A stretch of DNA of 64,000 nucleotides from Molossus alvarezi (lineage: Eukaryota > Chordata > Mammalia > Chiroptera > Molossidae), in NCBI GenBank assembly GCA_037176705.1, contig CM073893.1:18972074-19036073 (forward strand). The letters run 5' to 3'. The position numbers and the translations under genes were made by a program. Shown in pieces: positions 20,121 through 31,163 of this stretch. Under the pieces are notes generated by a model. The model was not told the origin of the DNA. It saw nothing but the letters and a program-made list of their open reading frames with translations, and did no database searches. Numbering within the stretch: the stretch's first letter is position 1; each line of letters opens with the position of its first letter.

Positions 20121-20344
20121 AAAAATAATATTTCAAATGTGCTTGGTAAAAGGAATCTATCATTATTGCTATTCTAGAGACAAGAGGTTTTAGAAGAAGA
20201 ATCCATAGATTAAGGTATTTTACCTGCTAAGAAGGGGATTTAGGGGTGGAGCATTCCTTTAATTCAAGATGGAGCAGTTTTTGCTCACCATATATGAAGC
20301 TGAAGCTGTGTGAAAATCAAGGAACCCCTCCCTACTTCTGTTGG

Positions 20345-20485
20345 CATGTGAAGGGGCTTCCTACAGACATCCGCTGTGTACTTTTGAGAAGTTTCTTAGT
20401 TTCTTTGAGCCTTGGTTTGCTCATGTATAACATGAGAGGGTTGGACAAGGCCAATGCTAGGGTCTGTTCCAACTCTAACATAGTT
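20345..20485 (+). repeat. MIR-like SINE remnant
   Basis: TTGAGAAGTTTCTTAGTTTC, CTTGGTTTGCTCATGTATAAC and GGGTTGGACAAGGCCAATGC, then TCTGTTCCAACTCTAAC, follow the order of a MIR/CORE-SINE right half. Confidence 0.6.
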
Positions 20486-20984
20486 TGGTTTTACCTTGTA
20501 ACTCACTCCTTTCCTTTTAAAGTCTTTTGGGTCCCATTTATCTCCTTCTCCCTTTTTAAGTATATTAGCTAGTGGTGAAAAATCTAGGTTGAAAGTTTTG
20601 GGGAAAAGTAGACAAGAGTGTGTATGTTATCTGCTCTACACTTGGGTCTTCATTCTACTGATTTCTGTTTTCCTAGGCTTCATTTGACCTTCCAGATCGT
20701 CTAGGATATTTTCAGGGTGACACAGATTCAGACCTAGTTTTTAACTTGGAGCATTAGTTTCAGCCGCACCATCCATTGTCAATCCATTATTATTATTATT
20801 TTTGCTAGAAAGCTAGACTCTGGTCAGCAATTTTAGCCAAATGTCTCTAAGCAGATGAATAATCAAAGGTACATAGGTCTATCCTGGGTATCTTTCAAAC
20901 CAAATTTCAAAGACTAATGAATACAAGAGACTTCCATTGGAATGATATTCTTCCCAAAGTTCCATGTTAATACATGTCTTTGAA

Positions 20985-21300
20985 TTCCTCTTTCAGTTCC
21001 TCATATGGCTTGTTTTTTCTCATTGTTTACGCAGCTCAAATATCATCTCCTTGACCATCCTGGCTAAATAGGCCCTACTCTTCAGTCACTTTACCACAGT
21101 GCTGTGTTTCGTTATTATCGTAACATTTATCACTGCCTGAGCTTATGGTGCTCATTTATTTGTTTACTTCATGTTTTTCCTTGGCTAAAATGTAAATTCT
21201 GCAGAAGGTGGGACTTTTATCCATCTTATGCACTGCTGTATACTCAGCCGTTAGGACAGTGCATGTAGAAAAACATGCCTGAATAAATAGCATAGTGAAT
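20985..21300 (+). repeat. L2 LINE 3' end
   Basis: AAATATCATCTCCTTGACCA, TAAATTCTGCAGAAGGTGGG and TGCTGTATACTCAGCCG lead to an AATAAATAG...GAATGGATGAA end, matching the L2 3' region. Confidence 0.7.
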
Positions 21301-21485
21301 GGATGAACTTTGGGATGTGCAGGAGTTTACTTAATTCATTCATTCAGCAGCCTCAAATGTCAGTACTTCTATGTGACTGCTGTGGAAAATGAGTGGTTTA
21401 ATAATCTTAAGGTTTTACACAGACTAGGTGGTTTCTAATGGGCTTTACAATCTGATATTCTCTGATATTCTACTAGCTAGAAATT

Positions 21486-21680
21486 TTTATATATATTATA
21501 AAATAATTTATTAATATCATATTAATATTATATATAATTATATGATATACACATTTCCTAGCTAATATGTATAACATGTATATAGTATATAATATACATA
21601 AAATTTTCTAGCTAATATATATATGTGTATATGTATACATATTTATTTATCCTAAATATATATATATATATATATTTAGT
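21486..21680. repeat. AT-rich simple sequence
   Basis: Interrupted (TA)n, with several TATATATA runs and ATATGTGTATATG variants. Confidence 0.92.
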
Positions 21681-21717
21681 CTTCACTTGAGGATACGTTT
21701 TTATTGTGTTTTTTTTT

Positions 21718-21952
21718 AATCCTCACCTGAGGATATATTTTTTTCTATTTATCTTCAGGTAGAGTGGGAGGGAGAGAGGGAGAGAGAGAAACTTTGAGGT
21801 GAGATGGACACATCCACTGGCTGCCTCCCGAATGACCCCGACCAGGTCCGGGGAAGAACCACAGCCCAGGCACGTGCCTTTGATCAGAATCGAACCTACT
21901 ACTCTTTGGTCCATGGGCTAATGCTCTACTGCTGAGCCAAACTGGCCAGGGC
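21718..21952 (-). repeat. Ves SINE, left of a head-to-tail pair
   Basis: Reverse copy from AATCCTCACCTGAGGATATA to AAACTGGCCAGGGC. The preceding CTTCACTTGAGGATACG (21680-21697) is a second, diverged copy of the Ves 3' box, suggesting insertion into or tandem duplication of a Ves tail. Confidence 0.88.
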
Positions 21953-22122
21953 TATTTTTATTGATTTTTATAGAGAAAGGAAGGGAGAGAGAGAGAAACA
22001 CTGATGTGAGAAAGAAACATTGATTGGTTGCCTCCTGTACATATGTCCCCGACTTGGGATTGAACCCACAACCTTTTGGTGTGTGGGATGACACTCCAAC
22101 CAATTGAGACACCCAGCCAAGG
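21953..22122 (-). repeat. Ves SINE (short-tail subfamily), right of pair
   Basis: Starts TATTTTTATTGATTTTTATA, has AGAGAGAAACACTG and CCCGACTTGGGATTGAACCC, and ends ACACCCAGCCAAGG. It abuts the copy at its left with no unique DNA between. Confidence 0.87.
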
Positions 22123-22384
22123 ATGTCCTAAAATTGTTAATATTTGAAATAAATTGTGACTTATCATTGTGGGTCATTTTTTAAAAGCTGAAAACTCCTT
22201 TTTTTGAGTATACATGTTATGAGGAAACCTAATATATATGAGATAAAATAAAGTCCACTGGAAGAAGTAAGAATGGGGAAGAAGGAGGGAATTTATAGCT
22301 CTGCCTGCTCCCCAGAATACATCTTCTTCCTCAGGACAGTCCCTAGAATGGTTAGACTATTATTAGATTATAATAATACTAAAT

Positions 22385-22534
22385 AATACATTTTGAACAT
22401 TTACTATGTAACCAAATGGTTTACATGCATCATCTCATCCAATTTTCATAACAAACCTATGCAACAGTGTATTTTTATTTCCTATATTAGGTAAATAAGT
22501 TCAATAAGGTTTAAAAAACTTTGTCTAAAGTCTT
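22385..22534 (-). repeat. MIR SINE remnant
   Basis: Minus-strand MIR: CATTTACTATGTAACCAAAT, CATGCATCATCTCATCCAAT and CAACAGTGTATTTTTATTTC in order. Confidence 0.65.
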
Positions 22535-23053
22535 TGTGGTAGTCATTTTCCAAGATGTCTGCCAGTGATCCTCACCTTCTGGTGTTAGTGCCCCTGTGTA
22601 GTCCTCTCTTACAATAGATCAGGGCTGGTCGCTGTGGCCAGTAGAAACTGGCAGAGGTGATCGTATGTAACTTCCAAGGAGAGGTCATAAAATCATCGTA
22701 GTCTCTGCCTTGTTCTCTTGAACCACTCACTCTAGAGTAAGCCTGTTGCCGTGTCATCAGAACACTGAAGCAGCCTGTGGAGCTCATGTGGAAAGGAGCT
22801 GAGACTCCCTGCCAATAACCTGTACCTACTTACTATGTGAGTGAGTTCCCAGTCCCAGCCTAGTTTTCAGCTGACTGCAGCCCTAGCCAACATCTGTCTG
22901 CAACCTTGTGAGGAGACTGTGCCAGAACCACCTACCAAAGCCACTCCCAAATTTCTGACTTACAGAAACTATGGAAGATAAAAAAATGATAATTGCTAGT
23001 GTAAGCCAGAAAGTTTTGGTGTAATTTGTAACACAAGATTAGATAGTTTAAAG
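22535..23053 (+). repeat. MaLR-type LTR, diverged
   Basis: Follows the order of older MLT1/MST-like LTRs: GAGCTCATGTGGAAAGGAGC, ACTATGTGAGTGAG, CAGCTGACTGCAGCCCTAGCC, TTACAGAAACTATGGAAGATA and the end GTTTTGGTGTAATTTGTAAC. Confidence 0.7.
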
Positions 23054-23194
23054 GAAGAACCAAGATTTTAACCCCAGGTATGACTCCAGAATCTATCTTG
23101 TTAACCATGAATGCTCCAGTATTTTCTTATATACTCGTTTTAAACATAAAATTAAAATAAAAGTTATGCAAGCATCTTATAAACCTCATGTCAC

Positions 23195-23500
23195 AGATGG
23201 GAAAACTGAGGCACAGAGAGGTTAAAAAGTAAATGGGGAATCAGATTTTTTTATCCTCACCCGAGGACATTTTTCCATTTTTTGTTCAGATAGAGTGGGA
23301 GGGAGAGAGAGGAAGAGAGAGAGAGAAAACTGCAACCGAGGTACATGCCCTTAGTGGTAACTGAACCCAGGTCTCTCTGGACTGCAGGCCAATTCTCTAA
23401 CTGCTGAGCCAAACTGGCCAGGGCATGGGGAATCAGGTTTTGAAGTCAGATGCTCTAATTTCAAGATTTGGCCACTTTGTCACCATGCTAAGCTAATGTC
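23195..23500 (-). repeat. MIR SINE split by a Ves insertion
   Basis: CAGATGGGAAAACTGAGGCA with CAGAGAGGTTAAAAAGTAAA on the left, and TTTTGAAGTCAGATGCTCTA on the right, are the two halves of one minus-strand MIR, separated by the Ves at 23245-23424. Confidence 0.8.
23245..23424 (-). repeat. Internally deleted Ves SINE inside MIR
   Basis: The 3' box and GA-rich part join directly to CTGCAACCGAGGTACATG, so about 75 bp normally present between the GA tract and that point (CGACGTGAAAGGGACACATC and following in other copies) are missing. TSDs AATGGGGAATCAG (23232-23244) and CATGGGGAATCAG (23424-23436) flank it. Confidence 0.92.
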
Positions 23501-26148
23501 ATAAGCAGAGCAATCCTTCAGAAAAATTAATCTGGAGTTGGGATGCCAGATGGAATGGAAAGGAAAGAGCCTGGAAGTGTGGACTTTAATTGGGAGGCTA
23601 CTGCAATTATTGAAGAGAACAGTTATTTGAGGGAAATCGAGACCCCTGTCATGGAGAGTAACTACTAAACTATTTCTCAAAATATCTTTGGTACTCCTAT
23701 CAGCTACTGAAGATTTGGATGCGCAGGTCATTGGTATGTAACAGTAAGGCATTTCTAAACAATATTTACTTATTGGGTCAACATTCCAAAAGGAAATTAA
23801 CCCTGGTCATTGCCCAACATGGCCTCCCAAATGGTGGAATTGGGTCAGTTGAAGGTTGCTTTTAGCATTCACTATAATGTTTTTTTTTTTTTTCCTACAA
23901 CACTTCAATATTTTTTTTTATATTAAAAACTGTACCTGTTATTAAAAGAGGAAGGGGAGTAGACCAAAATTTTCTGTCATTAAAGCAAGCTAACAAATAA
24001 TAATACAGTAAGCTAAAAATTGTTAATTGAAAGGAGAAATCCTGGTGCAGGAAGAGTGAACTGATTGTGCTCTGTCCTTGGTAGACTTTTGAGTCATTCA
24101 TGCAGTATAGTGTCTGGAGAGTTCTCGTGAGTCATGCATTGCTAACTATGGAAGAAAAATGTATTTTCTAAAGCTGTCTGTTATTACTCATGTCTTTGGG
24201 TCAGCATCCGCAGATGCTGGTACTCTGTTGACTGGTGATCTAATAGCAAGTGTCTCATAGACAGACAGATCCAATACAATTTCCCTCTAAATCTGATAAA
24301 TTTGGCACAAGTCCTTTTATTTGGCTTGCAAGATATTTGCATTAACATTGTGACTTATTTGGGGCTTGGTGTTAAGAGGATTGTTTAGTAACAAAATGGA
24401 GCATTTGGATTTTGTGGCAGCTGGGAAGAACGCTCTGACTTTATAATGAAATGACTGAACAAAGGTTCTTTACAGTGGTTCATTCCTCATGTGGGAAAAA
24501 TTTCTTTTTATATATATTCTATCTCTATTGGATACATGAAGCTGCTTTACTTTCAATATTTAGGCAGAGTTTCCAGTGGGTGATTTGGGAACAATATCTG
24601 TAAATTATAAAGACAGGTTCCTCTGCAAAAGGAACAGGATTGAAATTGTAGGGTTGAACGTTAGGAACCACTTCGGTTCTATTCCTAACTAGGCCAGAGT
24701 TTGTGCATAACCTTGAGCTACTCACTTAATCTTTTTTTAAATTTAGTTTTCATGTTTGAAATAGGCAGGAAGTTGCTTACGTATTAAGCTAAGGCAGAAA
24801 CAATTTCCTGATAGGAAGATGACTCAGCAGGCAAGGAGGCTAAGTAGCCTCTTGTCCTTCAAGTCTTCAGAGAGAGAGGCAGCCAGCTGCCTGGATGAAG
24901 TAAAGTGTGGTGTTTGTAGAAGGGAGACCAGACCACCCAAACAAAGGCAGTAAGAAATCACATTTAGGAATAGTAAAAAGACTGTGTCATGGAGGGCCGG
25001 CTATTTGCCAGGCACTGTGCTAGATTCTGAGATAATGGTGAACCAGGCACACCCAAAGTTTCTGCCTTTCCAAATTTTACTGTTGAATCTGCTTTGTGCA
25101 TGTTTGAGATCATTTAAGAGAGGTTCTGTGATTTTATTATCTGCATCTGAGGTTTTTTTTTTCTTAAATATATGATAATACAGGATCAGTGTTCAAAAAA
25201 TATAATCATGGAAATCTTATGGGAGAGGAGTCTGCTATTATACGGGATATTGTTAAAACAGGCCCTTGTTCTAAGAGGGCTTGACCCACCCAGTCAGACA
25301 AAAGCAATGAATTCACATTGGCATCTTTCATTACCTGAGATGAGAGTGTGGGGAAAGTTATAAAATATCTTGCATGGACCTCCGGCCCAGAGTTAGTGGG
25401 CCCTCCTCTCCTCTGCCCCCAGAGGGGTTTCTTATCAGTCTGATGAAGTCCAGCTTGGATGATGATTGATGGGTCTGCAGCAATTGAACAATGCATTGGA
25501 ACATGCTAGCTGTTTTCATCTTTTGCAATCAGGGGCATGCCCAGTGGTGGTGTTCAGGCAGTGAAATGGCATCCTTGGAATTGCACCAAGGTTTTTTTTC
25601 AGCTCACATTCTTATAGAGAAATGGTTCTTCCTGCCATAAGAAGTTTGAGGTGCTCCTCCTCTTGCAATAGTGAGAGTTTCTTCTGCAGGGGGAATAGAG
25701 CCATAGATGCTGAGATTAACGAGGTGAAAAGACTACAGCAGCATCACACAGTGTATTCTTTGAGCAGATGTCAACCCTCTGTGGTTTCCCAAGCCCTTCA
25801 GTGTTATAGGTTCATCTGTTCCATTGTACTTTTTAAAGTAAAATGGCACCATCTTATATCCTACTGGGGTAGAGGGTAGGGTCTCCCAAAGCCTTGAAAT
25901 ACCCCTGAAGATTATGTTTACATTTCGTCATGTCATTTCTAAATAAAGGTTTCTGTTTAACTGAATTATTCATCACCACTCTTCTTGTTAACCCCCACAT
26001 ATGTTGTCCATCTCTTCAACATTATACTGAATTAGGGGCTGCCAAATTCCTTTAGACCCCAAATCACCACTGATTCAAGGCCATGAGGGAGACAACTCAA
26101 AACAGCAATTAAACCTGAACTTACAAGTCCTTTGGTCATTTCTGCTCT
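23500..26148. other. Long unassigned stretch, no gene seen
   Basis: About 2.6 kb of mostly single-copy-looking sequence. Open frames reach only about 96 codons on either strand, with no domain, no intact splice-flanked exon that I can defend and no RNA gene. Some parts are probably old repeats too diverged to name. Confidence 0.4.
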
Positions 26149-26434
26149 AGTACATTTCTTTTTTTTTTTTTTTTTTAAATTTTCTTTATTTTACTTATTC
26201 TTTAAATTAATTAATTGATTTATTTTTGTTACAGATGTTTCTCCTTTTCCCCCACTGATTCCCCCGACTTCTCCCTCCCCGCCCTGTCCCCAGCTTTGTT
26301 GTCCATGTCCATTGTTCATGCATACATGCATATAAGTTCTGTGGTTTATCTCTCCCCCCCATTCTGGGGATTGTCAGTGTGTACCCCACTTCCACGTCTC
26401 TGGAACTACCCTGTTCCTCAGAGTGTTATGTTCA

Positions 26435-29400
26435 TTATATTCCACAAATAAGTGAGATCATGTGATATTTGTCTTTCTCTGCTTGGCTTGTTTCACTTTG
26501 CATAAAACTCTCCAGGTCCCCCAATGTTGTCTCAAAGGATAAGAGATCATTCTTTCTTACAGCTGCATAGTACTCCATTGTGTATATGTACCACTGCCTT
26601 TTTATCCATTCGTCTACTGAGGGAGATTTGGGCTGTTTGCAGATCTTAGCTATTGTAAATAGTGCTGCTACAAACACGGGGGTACATATATTCTTCCTGA
26701 TTGGTGTTTCAGGCTTCTTAGGGTATATTCCTAGAAGTGGGATCACTGGGTCAAATGGCAATTCAATTTTTAATTTTTTGAGGTAACACCATATTGTTTC
26801 CATAGTGGCTGCACCAGTCTGCATTCCCACCAGCAGTGTGCTAGGGTCTCCTTTTCTCCACAACCTCGCCAACACTTGCTGTTTGATGATTTGTTAATAG
26901 CGGCCATTCTGATAGGTGTGAGGTGATACCTCATTGTTGTTTTAATTTGCATCTCTCTGATGATTAGTGTTGTTGAGCAATTCTTCATATGTCTCTTAGC
27001 CATTTGTATGTCCTGTTTGGAGAGGTGTCTATTTAGTTCCTCTGCCCATTTTTTAATTGGGTTCTTTGTCTTCCTTTTGTTGAGTTGTATGAGCACTCTC
27101 TCTATATATTGGAAATTAACCCCTTCTCTGATGTATCATTGGCAAATATGCTCTCCCATAGAGTGGGTTGCCTTTCCATTTTGGTGGTTGTTTCTTTTGC
27201 TGTGCAGAAGCTTTTTAGTTTGATGTAGTCACATGTGTTCATTTTCTTCTTTGTTTCTGTTGCCTTAGGTGTTGTATCAGTGAAAATTCTGCTGCGCATG
27301 ATGTCTGAAATTTTGTTGCCTACATTTTGTTCTAGGATTTTTATAGATTCATGAGTCACATTTAAGTCTTTTATCCATTTTGAGTTTATTATTGTGTATG
27401 GTGTAAGTTGATAGTCTAGTTTTATTTTTTATTTATTTTTGCATGTAGCTGTTCAATTTTTTCAACACCATTTATTAAAGAGGCTATCTGTACTCAACTG
27501 TATGCTCTTGCCACCTTTGTCAAATATTAATTGAGCATATTGTCTGGGTTCCATTTCTGGTTTCTCTATTCCATTCCACTGGTCTATCTGCCTGTTCTTG
27601 TGCCAGTACCAGGCTGTTTTGATTACAGTGGCTTTGTAGTATAACCTGAAATCTGGTAATTTGATCCCTCCAACTTTGTTCTTTTTCAAGATTGCTGTGG
27701 CTATTCAGGGTCTTTTTTGGTTCCATATGAACTTTAGGAGTGTTTGTTCTAGTTCTGTGAAGTATGTCGGTGGTATTTTGATGGGGATTGCATTGAATCT
27801 ATAGATTGCTTTGGGTAGTATGAACATTTTAATGATGTTAATTCTTCCAATCCATGAACAAGGTATGTACTTCCACGTTTTTATATCTTTCTCTATTTCT
27901 ATTTTAATGACCGGTAGTTTTCTGCAAATAGATCCTTTATTTCTTCAGTTAAGTTTATTCCTAGGTATGTTAATTTTTTTGCTGTGATAGTAAATGGGAT
28001 TAATTCTTTAGTTTCTCTTTCTGTGAGTTCATTATTGGTGTATAAGAATGCCATTGATTTCTTGATGCTAATTTTGTATCCGAATACTTTGTAAATTTAT
28101 TTATTAAGTCCAGTAGATTTTGGATGGAGTTTTGGGGGTTTTCTATACATAGAATCGTCATCTGCGAATAATGACAGTTTCACTTTCTCCTTTCCAATTT
28201 GGAACCCTTTTATTGTTTCTTCCTGTCTGATTGCTATGTCTAAGACTTCCAGTACTATGTTAAATAAGAGTGGCAAAAGTGGGCATCACTGTCTTGTTGC
28301 TGTTCTTAAGGAAATGCTTTTAATTTTTGCCCACTGAGTATGATGTTGGCTGTAGGTCTTTCATATATGGCCTTTATTATGTCGAGATATGATACCTCTA
28401 TTCCCAGATTGCTGAGCATTTTTATCAGAAATGGGTGCTGGATTGTGTTGAATGCTTTTTCAGGTCTATTGATATGATCATATGATTTTTATCTCTCATT
28501 TTGTTTATGTGGTGTATCACATTTATTGATTTGCGAGTATTGTACCAGCCTTGCATCCCTGTGATGAATCCCACTTGGTCATGGTGAATAATTTTTTTGA
28601 TGTATTGCTGGATTCAATTTGCTAGTATTTTGTTCAGGATTTTGGCATCTATGTTCATCAGGGATATTGGTTTGTAGTTTTCTTTCTTTGTAGTGTGCTT
28701 TTCTGGTTTTGGAATTAGAATTATGCTGGCCTCATGAAATGAGTTTGGAAGTCTTTGTTCTTCTTGAATTTTTTGAAATAGATTGATGAGAATGGGTATT
28801 AGTTCTTCTTTGAATGTTCTGTAAAATTCCCCGTGAAGCCATCCGGACCTGGGCTTTTGTTTGCTGGGAGAGTCTTGATTACATCTTTAATTTCTTTTGT
28901 TGTTATTGGTCTGTTCAAGTTTTGTATCTCTTCCCGGTTCAGTTTTGGGAGACTATGTATTTCTAGAAATTGGTCCATTTCATTTAGATTGTCGAATTTG
29001 TTGCCATATAATTGTTCATAATGTTTGTTAACAACACTTTGTATTTCTGTGGGGTCAGTTATTATTTCTCTTCTTTCATTTCTAATTTTGTGTTTTTGGG
29101 TTCTCTCTCTTTGTTCCTTGGTGAGTCTAGCTAAAGGTCCATCAATCTTGTTTATCTTTTCAAAGAACCAGCTCTCTGTTTCATTGATCCTTTGAATTGT
29201 GTTTTTGGTCTCTGTGTCATTATGCTCTGATCTTTGTTATTCCCTTCCTTCTACTTGATCTGGGGTTTTCTTTTTGTTTTCTTTCTAGTTCTTTAAGTTG
29301 TGAGGTTAGATAGTTTATATAGAAATTTTTCTTGGTTCTTGAGGTAGTCTTGTAGTGCTATGAACTTCCCTCTCAGAACAGCTTTTCCTCTGTCCCATAG

Positions 29401-30243
29401 ATTTTGTGTTGTTCTGTGTTCATTTTCAGGAAGTTTTTAATTTCTTCCTTGATCTCCATGGTAACACATTCAGTGTTCAATAACATGCTATTTAGCCTCC
29501 ATGTGTTCAAATGTCTTTGCATGTTCTTGTTGCAATTGATTTCTAGTTGCATGCCATTGTGATCTGAGAAGATGCTTGATATGATTTCAGTCTTCTTGAA
29601 CTTGTAGAGACTTAGTTTGTGCCCTAACATGTGGTCTATTGTTGAGAATGTTCCATGTGCAGTTGAGAAGAATGTGAATTCTGCAGTTTTGGGGTGTAAT
29701 TCTCTGTTGATATCTATTAAATCCATTTGATGTAGCGCTTCATTTAGAGTCTGTGTTTCCTTGTTAATTTTTTGTCTAGATGATCTATCCAGTAATGTCA
29801 GCAGGGTGTTGAAGGCTCCTGCTATGAATGTATTGCTGTTGATTTCTCCTTTGAAGTCCTTCAGAAGATTTTTAATATATGTTGGTGCTCCTATATTGGG
29901 TGCATATATGTTTACGAAGGTTATATCTTCCTGTTGGATAGATTCTTTCAATATTATGTAGTGGCCTTCTTTGTCTCTAGTTATGGTCTTCATTTTGAAA
30001 TCTACTTTATCAGATATGACTATTGCTACCCCAGCTTTTTTCTTTTCTGTTTGCTTGAAAGGTTTTTTTCCATCCCTTTACTTTCAACCTATGTGAATCT
30101 TTTGTTGTGAGGTGGGTCTCTTTTAAACAACATATTGATGACTCATGCTTTCTTATCCAATCAGCTACTTTGTGTCTTTTTATCGTAGCATTCAAACCAT
30201 TCACATTTAAGGTGATAATTTGTACATGCTTATTTATTGCCAT
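26435..30243 (-). pseudogene. L1-A ORF2p (endonuclease / reverse transcriptase), broken
   Basis: The frame starts MAINKHVQIITLNVNGLNAT with CLKETHL (endonuclease glutamate region). The endonuclease continues at 29373-29993, where the usual GDFNT aspartate reads GAFNT, while SDHNGM (catalytic histidine) is kept. An FADD reverse-transcriptase motif is visible near 28160-28170 but runs into a frameshift. C-terminal fragments are at 27462-27689, 27102-27359, 26770-27096 and 26435-26875 (TIAKICKQPKSPSVDEWIKR). In a live L1 this protein nicks target DNA and copies L1 RNA into it. Several frameshifts and the endonuclease change make it non-functional. Confidence 0.92.
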
Positions 30244-30289
30244 TTTTGTTTAGTGTGGTTCTAGTTTTTCTTCCTATTTCTTCTACTAA

Positions 30290-31163
30290 TTACAGCAGTC
30301 CTTTTAGCATATTTTGCAGTGCTGGTTTGGTGCCTATATATTCCTGTAGCCTTTCTTTATCTGGAAAGCTCTTTATTTGACCTTCTATTTTGAATGATAG
30401 CCTTGCTGGATAGAGTAGTCTTGGATTCAGATTCTTGTTTTTCATGACCTTGATTACTTCATGCCATTCCCTTCTGGCCTGCAGTGTTTCTTGTGAGAAG
30501 TCAGCTGAGAGCCTTATGGGGTTTCCTTTGTAGGTAACCTGTTGCTTATCTCTTGCTGCTTTTAGGATTCTCTCTTTGTCTTTAATTTTTGGCATCTTAA
30601 TGAGTATGTGTCTTGGTGTGGGCCTGTTTGGGTGCTTCTTTCTTGGGGCTCTCTGTGCTTCTTGAACTTGAATGCCTTCTTTCTTCACCAAATTAGGGAA
30701 GTTTTCTGTCAGTATTTATTCAAATATATTTTCTAACCCTTGCCCATTTTCTTCCTTTTTGGGAACTCCTATGATGCGAATGTTAGTATGTTTCTAGTTG
30801 TCCCACAGTTCTCTTAAGCTCTCTTCCTGTTTTTTAATTGTTTTTTCCTTTTGGTTTTCTGATTGGTTGATTTTTTCTACCCTCTTTTCTAATTCACTGA
30901 TCTGGTCCTCAGCTTCCTCTACTCTGCTGGTTAGTCCTTCCAATCTGTTCTTAATTTGTGCTATGTCATTCTTCATTTCCATTTGGTTAATTTTCAATAT
31001 CTTTACTCATGATGCTGATGTCCTTACTCATGCTGTTGAGCTTCCTCAAGATCATGGCTATGAACTCTACTTCTGATAATTTGCTTTGCTGCATTTCATT
31101 GATCTCATCTTCGATAGAGTTCTCTTGTTCTTTCATTTGGGATTTGTGTCTTTGTTTCACCAT
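30290..31163 (-). pseudogene. L1-A ORF1p (RNA-binding), broken
   Basis: Start ATG at 31163 within GCCAAAATGGTG; stop at 30290. Coiled-coil heptads (NRLEGLTSRVEEAEDQISEL) are at 30794-30997, then an RRM/C-terminal part at 30290-30691 (PRHILIKMPKIKDKERIL, ARREWHEVIKVM). The frame is interrupted between the two, near 30700-30790. ORF1p trimers coat L1 RNA. The ORF1-ORF2 spacer is about 46 bp. Confidence 0.9.

Noticed and set aside
26435..31163. Host genes encoding coiled-coil or reverse-transcriptase proteins (also 47470-52575 and 56292-61003)
   Set aside because: The order, motifs and TSDs show these to be L1 ORF1 and ORF2 remnants.
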